Assembly: GCA_037384445.1 (NCBI GenBank) | Contig: JARRNY010000001.1 | Coordinates: forward strand, 1-64,000 | Length of the DNA stretch: 64,000 nt | Direction of reading: 5' to 3' | Source: Thiodiazotropha sp037384445 | Lineage (GTDB): Bacteria > Pseudomonadota > Gammaproteobacteria > Chromatiales > Chromatiaceae | Part shown: piece by piece, positions 26,061-34,476 of the stretch | Layout: each line of letters begins with the position of its first letter | Position numbering within the stretch: the stretch's first letter is position 1 | Program-made: the position numbers and the translations under genes | Notes under the pieces: model-generated | Database searches by the model: none | What the model was told of the DNA's origin: nothing | The model's input: the letters and a program-made list of their open reading frames with translations, nothing else

Positions 26061-27556
26061 ATCTGTTCGAGCGCCTGTCTCAGCATGCCGAGCAATTGCC
26101 CGATGCGGTAGCGATTCTGGGGCGTGATGTCACCCTGACCTATGCGGATCTCTGGGGGGCGCTCGACACACTCATACCCCAACTGCAAAGCTTGCAGGTC
26201 TCAACCCTGGCACTGGATCTGGATAATGGCCCCGCCTGGGCCCTGGTCGATCTGGCTGCCATGAGCTGCGGTATCACCCTGATTCCTTTACCTCCCTTTT
26301 TCTCAGCGGCCCAACGGCGACATGCGCTGACCCAGGCAGGGGTGGAGGTGGTCATCAGCGATCAGCCCGACCGCTTGCAGACCGGTCTGCAGGGGGTCGA
26401 CCTAAAGCAGCAACTTCTGCTATCGGTGTGTGGTGCAACTCTCAGTTGTCTGAGCACCGGCTTTGCGCGTGAGCCGCTGCCGAAGGAGATCGCGAAGATC
26501 ACCTATACCTCGGGGACGACGGCCGAACCTAAAGGCGTGATGCTCACCTGGGAGCAGATCGAGCGGGTGGTCAGTGCACTGGGCATGACGGTGGAAGTGG
26601 TGGCGGATGACAGACATGTGGCGCTGACGCCACTGGCTGTGTTGCTTGAAAACATCGCCGGACTTTATGTGCCTTTGTGGGCAGGTGCCAGTGTCGCACT
26701 GCCTTCGCTGACTGAGACGGGTCTGCTCGGTGCAGCGGGTCTCGATGCGCCGCGCATGCTGAGTGCCCTGACGGAGTATGCCGCTACCACCGCCATCTTT
26801 AGCCCGCAGATGTTGCAGGGTGCTGTTGCCTGCGCAGAGTCAGGCTATCCGATTCCACCACGCATGCGCTTTATCGCCGTCGGCGGTGCAGCTGTTTCCG
26901 AGCGCCTGCTCAAGCGGGCAGCCAACTTGCAGCTGCCTGTCTATGAGGGATACGGTCTCTCCGAGTTCGCCTCCGTGGTCTGTCTCAACAGCCCCAGTGC
27001 GCATCGCCCCGGAACAGTCGGTAAACCCCTCTCGCATGTAAAGATCAAGATTGCCGATGATGGCGAGGTCTTGATCGAAGGCAACCGTTTTGCCGGCTAT
27101 CTTGGTGAATCTTCCACCGATACGGATAACTCCTGGTGGCATAGCGGAGACATCGGCTATCTCGATGAAGAGGGGTATCTGCATCTGCAGGGGCGCCGCC
27201 GGCACATCTTCATCACCACCTTTGGTCGTAATGTCTCGCCGGAATGGGTCGAGCGTGAGCTGGTACTGGAGCCTGCAATTGCCCAGGCTGCTCTGTTCGG
27301 GGAGGCACGTCCGTGGAATCTGGCTGTGATTCAGCCCGCTCCTGGCGCTGATGAACCAGCGGTGGAGTCGGCGATCGAACGGGTCAATGCACTGCTGCCC
27401 GACTATGCCCGCGTCTCCCAGTGGATTTCCGCTGATGCGCCTTTTGGTCTGCAGAACGGGCAACTTTCCGGTACCGGCCGGCTGCGTAGAGAGGCGATCT
27501 ATGAACACTATCAGATGCGTATCGTAGCGCTCTATCGAGAGGAGTTAGTCTCATGA
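26057..27556 (+). CDS. AMP-dependent acyl synthetase/ligase
   Basis: The 499-residue adenylate-forming enzyme shows the A3 P-loop ITYTSGTTAEPKGVML, A5 YEGYGLSEFASV, A7 WHSGDIGYL and A8 LQGRRRHIF. At the A10 site it reads NGQLSGTGRLRREAI where acyl-CoA synthetases have a catalytic Lys (for example TPTMKLKR in the synthetase at 51850); the aligned residue here is Arg. It may still adenylate, or favour the second half-reaction. GTG start in a GTGA overlap; the stop overlaps the next gene by ATGA. Probably activates a fatty or aromatic acid for the operon product. Confidence 0.85.
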   Translation: MNLFERLSQHAEQLPDAVAILGRDVTLTYADLWGALDTLIPQLQSLQVSTLALDLDNGPAWALVDLAAMSCGITLIPLPPFFSAAQRRHALTQAGVEVVISDQPDRLQTGLQGVDLKQQLLLSVCGATLSCLSTGFAREPLPKEIAKITYTSGTTAEPKGVMLTWEQIERVVSALGMTVEVVADDRHVALTPLAVLLENIAGLYVPLWAGASVALPSLTETGLLGAAGLDAPRMLSALTEYAATTAIFSPQMLQGAVACAESGYPIPPRMRFIAVGGAAVSERLLKRAANLQLPVYEGYGLSEFASVVCLNSPSAHRPGTVGKPLSHVKIKIADDGEVLIEGNRFAGYLGESSTDTDNSWWHSGDIGYLDEEGYLHLQGRRRHIFITTFGRNVSPEWVERELVLEPAIAQAALFGEARPWNLAVIQPAPGADEPAVESAIERVNALLPDYARVSQWISADAPFGLQNGQLSGTGRLRREAIYEHYQMRIVALYREELVS

Positions 27557-28230
27557 GTGATTTTTTTAACCAACTGATGCAAGCGACTGAAGCGGAGCGG
27601 GCGTTACTGTTCGAGATTCCCTTCGTTCAGCATGGGGCGCGAGGCGAACTTGCATTGCAGAGCTATGTCGCCTTTCTCACCCAGGCCTATCATCACGTGA
27701 AGCATACTACCCCTTTGCTGATGGCTTGCGGTTCGCGAGTCCCCCATGAGATGGAGTGGCTACGTGATGCCATGGCCCATTATATTGAGGAAGAACTGGG
27801 CCATCAGGAGTGGATTCTCAACGATATCGCCGTCTGTGGCGGTGATGCTGAGGCGGTACGTAACGGCATCCCAGATATGCCGGCGGAGCTGATGTGCGCC
27901 TATGCCTACGACATCGTACAGCGCCGAAATCCCATCGGTTTTCTCGGCATGGTACTGGTGCTGGAGGGGACCAGCATCGAACTTGCGACCAAGGCGGCGA
28001 AGGCAACCCAGGCCAGCCTAAAATTGCCGGATAAAGCCTTTACCTATCTCACCAGTCACGGTTCGCTGGATATCTCACACATGGCGTTCTATCAGGGTTT
28101 GGTCAATCGTCTGCAGCGAGAAGAGGATCGTAGCTTCGTGATCCATACCGCGAAGCGCTTCTATAAGCTGTATGGCGATATCTTCCGTGATCTGCCCCTG
28201 ATACTGAACGATGCCACACAGGCAGCCTGA
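27553..28230 (+). CDS. Haem-oxygenase-fold (TenA/HDO-like) iron redox enzyme
   Basis: The 225-residue all-helical protein has the metal-ligand pattern of haem-oxygenase-like diiron oxidases: YHHVKHTTPL, an E-x-x-H in EEELGHQEW and a late H-x-x-x-D-x-x-H in SHGSLDISHM. Members of this group N-oxygenate amines or cleave carbon chains (for example UndA, SznF); thiamin-degrading TenA is a relative, but this protein sits in no thiamin context. The role in this operon, an oxidation step on the ligase product, is inference. Confidence 0.75.
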   Translation: MSDFFNQLMQATEAERALLFEIPFVQHGARGELALQSYVAFLTQAYHHVKHTTPLLMACGSRVPHEMEWLRDAMAHYIEEELGHQEWILNDIAVCGGDAEAVRNGIPDMPAELMCAYAYDIVQRRNPIGFLGMVLVLEGTSIELATKAAKATQASLKLPDKAFTYLTSHGSLDISHMAFYQGLVNRLQREEDRSFVIHTAKRFYKLYGDIFRDLPLILNDATQAA

Positions 28231-28231
28231 A

Positions 28232-28372
28232 GTGTCCGGAAACCTCAATATCGTCGTATATGACGTGGATCTGTCATGGCAGAGCGGTACGGCATTTCCT
28301 GTGCAGAAGATTAACCAGGCCAGGCTGGCGTTTCGCCCGCTGGTTCTATCCGCAAGAGGAGATTTTTCATGA
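28232..28372 (+). CDS. 46-residue small protein in the hemolysin-family operon
   Basis: A GTG-started frame begins one base after the previous stop and ends in the ATGA that starts the SDR gene. It encodes MSGNLNIVVYDVDL, then a mixed-composition tail ending SARGDFS. Every other junction in this operon overlaps by 4 bases, and this frame is the one that restores that rule across a gap of 138 bases. The Shine-Dalgarno sequence is weak, so coupling to upstream translation would be needed. I recognise no family. A second frame in the same gap (ATG 28261) is Arg/Trp-rich and less credible. Confidence 0.45.
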   Translation: MSGNLNIVVYDVDLSWQSGTAFPVQKINQARLAFRPLVLSARGDFS

Positions 28373-29175
28373 AACTTGATTCGGCACGAATCGTTCTGAC
28401 CGGAGCTGGCGGTGGCATTGGTTCAGAGGTGGCAATCCGCCTGGCGGCACAGGGCGCGAAACTGGCACTGATCGATCGCAGCGAGAGTGCGCTGCAACAG
28501 ACAGCGGAGCGGATGGATGAATCCGCCAGCCAACCCGTGTTGTTACCGGTGGATCTGCTGGATGCGCAAATGCGCACTGCAGCTGTCGCAGAGGCGATGC
28601 AGAAGTTGGGAGGCATTGACATCCTGATCAATAGTGCCGGACTGCTCAGCTTTCGACCCTTTGCTGAAGAGGATCCGGAGATGATCAACCGCATCATGCA
28701 GCTCAACACCCTGGTGCCGATGCAGCTCACCCGTCAGGTGGTGCAGTACATGCTGGATCAGGGTAAGGGACAAATCGTCAATGTGGGTTCCACTTTCGGC
28801 TCTATTGCCTTTGCCTGGTTCGCCGCCTATTCCACCAGTAAATTTGGTCTGCGCGGCTTCTCCGAGGCGCTGCGCCGCGAGATGGAGGATACCGGCGTCG
28901 GGGTGACCTATGTGGCGCCACGGGCGGTGAAGACCAAACTCAACTCATCGGCGATCTACCGCATGGCGGAGGCGGTGAAGATGAACATGGATGAACCTCA
29001 GTGGGTGGCGGACAGAATCGTCGAGGCGATCAAAAAGGAGCGCAAGGATGTCTACCTCGGTTTTCCCGAATCCCTGTTCGTGCGAATCAACGCCCTGCTG
29101 CCGAGACTGGTCGATGGTGCGATGAAAAAGCAGAATCACAAAATGATGGCATATGCCAAAGAGGGTTTGTCATGA
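28369..29175 (+). CDS. Short-chain dehydrogenase/reductase
   Basis: The 268-residue Rossmann enzyme has TGAGGGIG (cofactor loop), NSAG, the catalytic Ser in VNVGSTFGS and the YSTSK Tyr/Lys pair. An acidic Asp after the second strand (LIDRSE) suggests NAD rather than NADP. AGAGGAG precedes the ATG by 7 bases. The C-terminal 60 residues are long and basic, as in SDRs that act on acyl or lipid substrates. It overlaps the following TPR gene by 4 bases. Confidence 0.88.
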   Translation: MKLDSARIVLTGAGGGIGSEVAIRLAAQGAKLALIDRSESALQQTAERMDESASQPVLLPVDLLDAQMRTAAVAEAMQKLGGIDILINSAGLLSFRPFAEEDPEMINRIMQLNTLVPMQLTRQVVQYMLDQGKGQIVNVGSTFGSIAFAWFAAYSTSKFGLRGFSEALRREMEDTGVGVTYVAPRAVKTKLNSSAIYRMAEAVKMNMDEPQWVADRIVEAIKKERKDVYLGFPESLFVRINALLPRLVDGAMKKQNHKMMAYAKEGLS

Positions 29176-29816
29176 AAAAGAGAGCGTTTCAAATCACACT
29201 TGCATTGATTATGTTCTACTCTGTGTCCGCATTGGCGGGCATGTCGCCTGATCTGTTGGAGCTGAGCGAAGCCTGGGCCAAGATCAAATATCAGATGCCC
29301 GAGGATCAGCGGGTGAAGGCTTTCGAGTCGCTCAATGAAAAGGCAGCGGCTATGGTCGAAGCCAACCCAGGCCAGGCGGAACCATTGGTATGGCAGGCGA
29401 TCATTCTCTCGACCACTGCGGGAGAGAAGGGGGGGCTAGGTGCTCTGTCGCTGGTTAAAAAAGCGAAAAAACTGCTTGATCGGGCTGAGGCGATCGATCC
29501 TCAGGTACTCGATGGGTCAGTCTATACTTCTCTCGGCAGCCTCTACTATCAGGTTCCTGGCTGGCCACTCGGTTTCGGTGACGACGACAAGGCCGAGAGC
29601 TATCTGAAAAAAGCGTTGGTGGTGAATCCTGATGGTATGGATCCCAACTATTTCTATGGTGATTACCTGCTGCAGGAGAAGGAGTATGCGGAGGCTGCTG
29701 CCGCTTTCGAAAAGGCTCTGGCCGCCCCGGCCCGTGAAGGTCGGCCAGTCGCTGATGCGGGCCGCAGAGAGGAGATCGAAGCGGCACTGGCCAAGGTGAA
29801 ATCAGCCATGCACTAG
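29172..29816 (+). CDS. Secreted TPR-like protein of the operon
   Basis: I chose the ATG at 29172 in the ATGA overlap; the longer frame is the shadow of the SDR. The 214-residue product has a signal peptide ending SALAG, then helical repeats of TPR type (about 60-80, 95-120, 140-190). Such periplasmic TPR proteins serve as scaffolds. It is the last gene of the operon; a 159-base spacer follows before the response regulator. Confidence 0.75.
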   Translation: MKKRAFQITLALIMFYSVSALAGMSPDLLELSEAWAKIKYQMPEDQRVKAFESLNEKAAAMVEANPGQAEPLVWQAIILSTTAGEKGGLGALSLVKKAKKLLDRAEAIDPQVLDGSVYTSLGSLYYQVPGWPLGFGDDDKAESYLKKALVVNPDGMDPNYFYGDYLLQEKEYAEAAAAFEKALAAPAREGRPVADAGRREEIEAALAKVKSAMH

Positions 29817-29975
29817 CACCAGGGTAGACGCATGACGATCGATATACTCCGACCCTGTTGATAAATGACCTGATAGCATAATAAGCTGACCATTGATCGG
29901 TTTCTCAATCGCCTGGGGCCCATGTTCTCAATACAGCCTGTTATTGTGCCCGGTTTATAAAGAGTATCATGTCGT

Positions 29976-30638
29976 ATGCGCATATTGCTGGCCGAAGATG
30001 ACCAACAACTGGGTGAAGGACTCGTGCTCGGACTCAAGGAGTTGGGGCATACAGTCGACTGGGTGCTGGACGGAACGGCGGCGTTGCATGCACTCGATTC
30101 CGAGAGTCTCGATGTGTTGATTCTCGACTTGGGACTGCCACAGGTCGACGGCCTGACGATTCTCAAGAAACTCCGTGGAAGTGAACGAAACCTGCCTGTA
30201 CTGGTGCTGACTGCCCGCGATACGATCGAGTCCCGCATCGAAGGACTCGACCTGGGTGCTGATGACTATGTCGTAAAACCCTTCGATTTGATGGAAGTGA
30301 ATGCACGCCTGCGTGCTATCACGCGAAGACGCGAGGGGAGGGCGGCGCCAGTCATCGAATATGGTTCGTTAACGCTCAATCCCGCCTCTCGAGAGGTGGC
30401 GCTTGAGGGCGTTCCAATCACTCTCAGCAGCTATGAATATGCGGTGCTTGAGACACTGGTGACGCATGCGGGCCGGATCCTCTCCCGCCAGTTTCTGGAA
30501 GAGTCGCTGTATGGCTGGGATGAGGGTGTCGAGAGCAATGCTGTTGAGGTTTACATCCACCATCTGCGCAAAAAACTCGGTAAAACGCTGATTCGCACAG
30601 TGCGCGGAGTCGGCTATAGCATCGCCCGGCCCACTTAG
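29976..30638 (+). CDS. OmpR/QseB-family response regulator
   Basis: The 220-residue protein has a receiver domain with the acidic pair Asp8/Asp9, phospho-acceptor Asp51 (VLILDLGLP) and Lys in VVKPFD, followed by an OmpR-type winged helix (about 128-218; VEVYIHHLRKKLGKTLIRTVRGVGY). It should bind DNA as a dimer when phosphorylated by the kinase encoded two bases downstream. Its position right behind the operon at 25389-29816 suggests that operon as a target. Confidence 0.93.
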   Translation: MRILLAEDDQQLGEGLVLGLKELGHTVDWVLDGTAALHALDSESLDVLILDLGLPQVDGLTILKKLRGSERNLPVLVLTARDTIESRIEGLDLGADDYVVKPFDLMEVNARLRAITRRREGRAAPVIEYGSLTLNPASREVALEGVPITLSSYEYAVLETLVTHAGRILSRQFLEESLYGWDEGVESNAVEVYIHHLRKKLGKTLIRTVRGVGYSIARPT

Positions 30639-30640
30639 CG

Positions 30641-32107
30641 ATGCCCCTCCCCATACGACGCGGTTTACTGATCCGACTGATCTCGGCGATTGTGCTCTGC
30701 TGGTTGATTGCAATCGGCTTTGTGTATGTGGCCGCCTATCACGAAGTGGAAGAGATCTATGACGCGGCACTGGCACAGCAGTCACGCGTGCTCGCCACAC
30801 TGATGACCCATGAATCGGAAGAGGAGCAGGAAATCAGAGAAAACCTGACCCAGGTGGTTGTCGAGGTGGGGAGGGAAGTGGTGGATAGCTCACCACTGTT
30901 TCGCAAGCTCATACACGAGTATCTTGAGAGCCCAGAAGATCAGGATTATCTCAGTCTGATCGATAAAAACAGCCTGCCGGGGCATAAGTACGAGTCGAGA
31001 ATCGCCTTTATCGTGATTGATATGAAAGGCAAGGTACTGTTGCGCTCCAAGATGCCCGACGCCTTTGATAAGTTCATCTCCGGTTTCAGTGAACGCGAAA
31101 TGGGCGGGCAATTATGGCGCACATTTGGTCTTCTTGAGCCTAATTCCGGGCTTATGGTTCAAGTCGGAGAGCAGCACGCCGTTCGTCAGGAAACGGTCGA
31201 ATACATCGTTTTCAACAGTCTCTGGCCACTCTTTGCGGCATTGCCCTTCTTTGCTCTGGTTATCTGGTTGACGGTGGGCAGCGGACTCAAGCCGCTGAAA
31301 CAGGTGGCAGTCAAGGTGGAACGAAGAGATCCCAAATCGCTAGTGCCGATTTCACCGGATGCCGTACCGTTAGAAGTGGTACCGATGGTGGAGTCCCTCA
31401 ACCGGCTCTTCACCCGGGTGCAGAGTGCGTTGGACAATGAACGCCAGTTCACCGCCAATGCGGCACATGAGTTACGCACACCCTTGGCTGCGCTCAAAGC
31501 CATGGCTCAGGCAAAACAACTGGGCGATCACAGTGGAGAGCATCAGGCATTCCTTGAACAGATCGTGCAGGGTGTGGATCGAACCAGTCACTTGTTGGAA
31601 CAGCTGCTCACGCTGGCTCGTATGGAGAGTCAGAGTATGACCATGCAACATCTGCAGCAGGTCGATCTTGTGCTGCAGGTGATGGAGGTTTTATCGCACA
31701 TTGGGCAGCTTGCATTCGATCGAGATATCGATATCTCTTATGAGGGCCATGAGCAGGGAGTGATGGTTAAAGGTTATGGACCGGCGCTGCAGATTCTGGT
31801 GCGGAACCTGATCGACAATGCAATTCGCTATACACCAGCGGGCGGTAGGGTGGGCATTGCCATAGAATCCACAGATCAGGAGACCAGACTCATAGTAGAA
31901 GACACAGGGCCGGGTATCCCAGGGGAGCTGATGGGTCAGATTTTTCAGCCTTTCAGGCGGGGGGAAAATGTGCAGGCGGAAGGCAGCGGGCTTGGTCTCT
32001 CTATTGTGCGGCGTATTGTAGAGCTACATCATGGTCGAATCACGCTGGACAATCTTTCGCCTGACAGCGGCTTGCGCGTGACTGTCTATTTGATAACCGA
32101 TGTCTGA
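30641..32107 (+). CDS. QseC-like sensor histidine kinase
   Basis: The 488-residue protein has two membrane helices (about 8-30 and 190-212) around a periplasmic sensor of 160 residues. Then come a short HAMP-like linker, the phospho-acceptor in NAAHELRTPLAALKAM, and an ATPase domain with NLIDNAIRYTP, EDTGPGIP and GSGLGLSIV. It is typical of the QseC/PmrB group. The signal is unknown; a product of the adjacent operon is one possibility. Confidence 0.92.
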   Translation: MPLPIRRGLLIRLISAIVLCWLIAIGFVYVAAYHEVEEIYDAALAQQSRVLATLMTHESEEEQEIRENLTQVVVEVGREVVDSSPLFRKLIHEYLESPEDQDYLSLIDKNSLPGHKYESRIAFIVIDMKGKVLLRSKMPDAFDKFISGFSEREMGGQLWRTFGLLEPNSGLMVQVGEQHAVRQETVEYIVFNSLWPLFAALPFFALVIWLTVGSGLKPLKQVAVKVERRDPKSLVPISPDAVPLEVVPMVESLNRLFTRVQSALDNERQFTANAAHELRTPLAALKAMAQAKQLGDHSGEHQAFLEQIVQGVDRTSHLLEQLLTLARMESQSMTMQHLQQVDLVLQVMEVLSHIGQLAFDRDIDISYEGHEQGVMVKGYGPALQILVRNLIDNAIRYTPAGGRVGIAIESTDQETRLIVEDTGPGIPGELMGQIFQPFRRGENVQAEGSGLGLSIVRRIVELHHGRITLDNLSPDSGLRVTVYLITDV

Positions 32108-32276
32108 ACCGATTTTTTGACCATAATGTAATTGAGGTCTTTTGACCGCAATTGGGCATGGATTAAAAAATTTGATTACGTTAGACCCGGAGAACCCACC
32201 TCTGTCTCTACACTTTCTGCCGCCACGTGCGGTATGATACGCCCCTATCCTGAAAGCGCACAGCCGGGACCGGTAG

Positions 32277-32314
32277 ACGACTGCTGAGTCTGTTCTCAGC
32301 TATCTCCCCGTCGT
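32277..32314 (+). promoter_or_regulatory. Nested hairpin in the sulP leader
   Basis: ACGAC, GCTGAG, CTCAGC and GTCGT pair as two nested stems 50-90 bases before the sulP start. TATGAT near 32233 could be the -10 box. The function of the structure is not known. Confidence 0.3.
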
Positions 32315-32365
32315 GGGTGGCGTTGTTCTTTATCTTTTTATCTATTCGGATTATGGAGTCCAGAG

Positions 32366-34150
32366 ATGCGAAGCAGTTCTGCATTTTTGCGTGGATGGGG
32401 GTTTCTATTCCCCTTCATGAGTTGGCTCCCTAGCGTCCGACGCTCTGATGTTAGAGCAGATTTTATGGCCGCCCTGACTGGCGCCATTGTCGTGTTACCG
32501 CAAGGCGTGGCTTTCGCCACCATTGCTGGTATGCCGCCGCAATACGGTCTCTATGCCGGTATGGTGCCGGCGATTATTGCCGCCCTGTTCGGTTCTTCAA
32601 GGCACTTGGTTTCTGGTCCAACCACGGCCGCTTCGGTTGTACTCTTTTCTGCCCTGTCGATCTACGCAACGCCTGCCAGCCCCGACTATGTTTCGCTGGC
32701 ATTGACCCTGACCTTTATGGTCGGTGTCTTTGAACTGGTGCTCGGCCTTGCGCGCATGGGCGCGCTGGTCAATTTCATCTCCCACTCGGTGGTGGTCGGC
32801 TTTACGGCGGGTGCAGCCCTGCTGATTGCCGCCAAACAGTTGAAATATTTCTTCGGTGTCGAGATTGAACGGGGTGGCCATCTGCACGATATTCTCCTGC
32901 AATTTTACACCCAACTTACTGAGATCGATCCCTGGGTGACGCTGGTATCGATGGCGACATTGCTCTCAGGTTTGGCGTTCAAGCGTTGGCTGCCCCGCAT
33001 TCCCTATATGATAGGTGCGATGGCTTTCGGTAGTCTGCTGGCCACGCTGCTCAACTATCTGCTGGGCGATGCGGTGACCCATATCGCGACCGTCGGGGCT
33101 CTGCCCTCCAGCCTTCCTCCACTCTCAGCTCCCGATTTGAGTTTTCAGAATATTAAGGATTTGGCGCCTACCGCGCTCGCAGTCACCCTGTTTGCTTTGA
33201 CAGAGGCGGTCTCCATCGGTCGCTCCCTGGCCGCCAAGGGCGGTTACCGAATCAACGGTAATCAGGAGTTTATCGGTCAGGGATTATCGAACCTCGCCGG
33301 TTCCTTCTTCTCCGGCTATGTCGCTACCGGCTCCTTCAACCGTAGTGGCCTCAACTACCAATCCGGCGCTAAGACCCCACTGGCAGCCGTGATAGCCGGA
33401 TTTATGCTGATGGTAATCGTGTTACTGGTCGCACCCCTGGCCAGCTATCTGCCCAAGGCGGCGATGGCCGGCATCCTCTTTCTTGTTGCCTGGGGTCTGG
33501 TTGATTTCAAAGAGATTAAACATATCCTTCTTACCTCAAAAAGAGAGACGTCGGTGCTGGCGGTGACGTTCTTCAGTGCAGTCTTTCTTGAACTCGAATT
33601 TGCTATTTTTGCTGGCGTTTTACTCTCACTGATTCTCTATCTGGAGCGGGTCTCCAAGCCCAATATTGTCAGTCGAGTTCCCGATCCGAGACTCTACAAG
33701 CACGCTTTTTCCAGCGATCCCTCACTGCCGGAATGTCCACAGCTGAAGATCTTGAGAATCGATGGCTCACTCTTTTTCGGTTCGGTGAGCCACCTGCAGG
33801 ATCGCTTTGATCGCCTACGGGCTGAATCACCGCAGCAGAAGCATCTGGCGGTCATTGCAGACGGTATCAATTTTGTTGACCTGCAGGGTGGTCATGCGCT
33901 CGAGTTGGAGGCGAAGCGTCGCAAAGAAATGGGCGGTGCTTTTTACCTGCTCAAGGTAAAAGGAGGATTGTGGAACTCACTGGAAAAGTGCGGATGTCTT
34001 GATACTACGGGTGCCCGCAATGTCTTCCAGTCCAAGTATGCCGCAATCCATGCCATCTACCAGAAGCTGGATAAGTCGATTTGTGAAAACTGCACCAGCC
34101 GGATCTTCTCTGAGTGTCATGCAAGTCCCGGAAAGACAGGGAAGAGCTAG
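32366..34150 (+). CDS. SulP-family anion permease with STAS domain
   Basis: The 594-residue protein has about a dozen membrane helices starting at residue 30, with the SulP signature PQGVAFATIAGMPPQYGLYAG, followed by a cytoplasmic STAS domain (about 455-560; ILRIDGSLFFGSVSHLQD). SulP/SLC26 proteins move sulfate, bicarbonate or other anions. In a sulfur oxidizer, sulfate export or bicarbonate uptake are both reasonable; the sequence does not decide. The C-terminus has four Cys (ENCTSR, SECHAS, KCGC). The stop codon TAG lies inside the end of the repeat element that begins at 34146. Confidence 0.9.
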   Translation: MRSSSAFLRGWGFLFPFMSWLPSVRRSDVRADFMAALTGAIVVLPQGVAFATIAGMPPQYGLYAGMVPAIIAALFGSSRHLVSGPTTAASVVLFSALSIYATPASPDYVSLALTLTFMVGVFELVLGLARMGALVNFISHSVVVGFTAGAALLIAAKQLKYFFGVEIERGGHLHDILLQFYTQLTEIDPWVTLVSMATLLSGLAFKRWLPRIPYMIGAMAFGSLLATLLNYLLGDAVTHIATVGALPSSLPPLSAPDLSFQNIKDLAPTALAVTLFALTEAVSIGRSLAAKGGYRINGNQEFIGQGLSNLAGSFFSGYVATGSFNRSGLNYQSGAKTPLAAVIAGFMLMVIVLLVAPLASYLPKAAMAGILFLVAWGLVDFKEIKHILLTSKRETSVLAVTFFSAVFLELEFAIFAGVLLSLILYLERVSKPNIVSRVPDPRLYKHAFSSDPSLPECPQLKILRIDGSLFFGSVSHLQDRFDRLRAESPQQKHLAVIADGINFVDLQGGHALELEAKRRKEMGGAFYLLKVKGGLWNSLEKCGCLDTTGARNVFQSKYAAIHAIYQKLDKSICENCTSRIFSECHASPGKTGKS

Positions 34151-34398
34151 CCCGAATATTTCACCCGGTCGCTTGGGAATGGGATTAACGCACGATATTT
34201 TTTTAAATATCCCTGGACTATTGGCAAACTACAAAGTGTTACCGACCACGCTGAACGCGTCCTCGCACCGATCTCGTCGTCCAGCTGCGGTATTTTCCCG
34301 ATCATCAATAGCTTGGGCTATTGGCTCAATCGCATATCCGCATCTGAACAACGATCCCGGCGCGATCATCGCATTCCCGGGTGAAACGTTCGGGCTAC
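34146..34398. repeat. MITE-like element, long copy
   Basis: The left end GCTAGCCCGAATATTTCACC and right end GGGTGAAACGTTCGGGCTAC form an inverted repeat of about 22 bases with two or three mismatches around roughly 205 bases. The ends match those of the shorter element at 11630-11702. No transposase frame is present. The left end supplies the stop codon of sulP. Confidence 0.7.
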
Positions 34399-34476
34399 TC
34401 TTGCTCAACGGTAATCGTTGATCCGAAAGGGGCTCTGGCCTTTACAGCAGAGTGGATTGACCTGTGTGGCCGAGCT

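Noticed and set aside
27553..28230. Thiaminase/TenA function for the haem-oxygenase-fold protein
   Set aside because: No thiamin genes are linked and the His/Glu/Asp pattern fits iron-binding relatives better.
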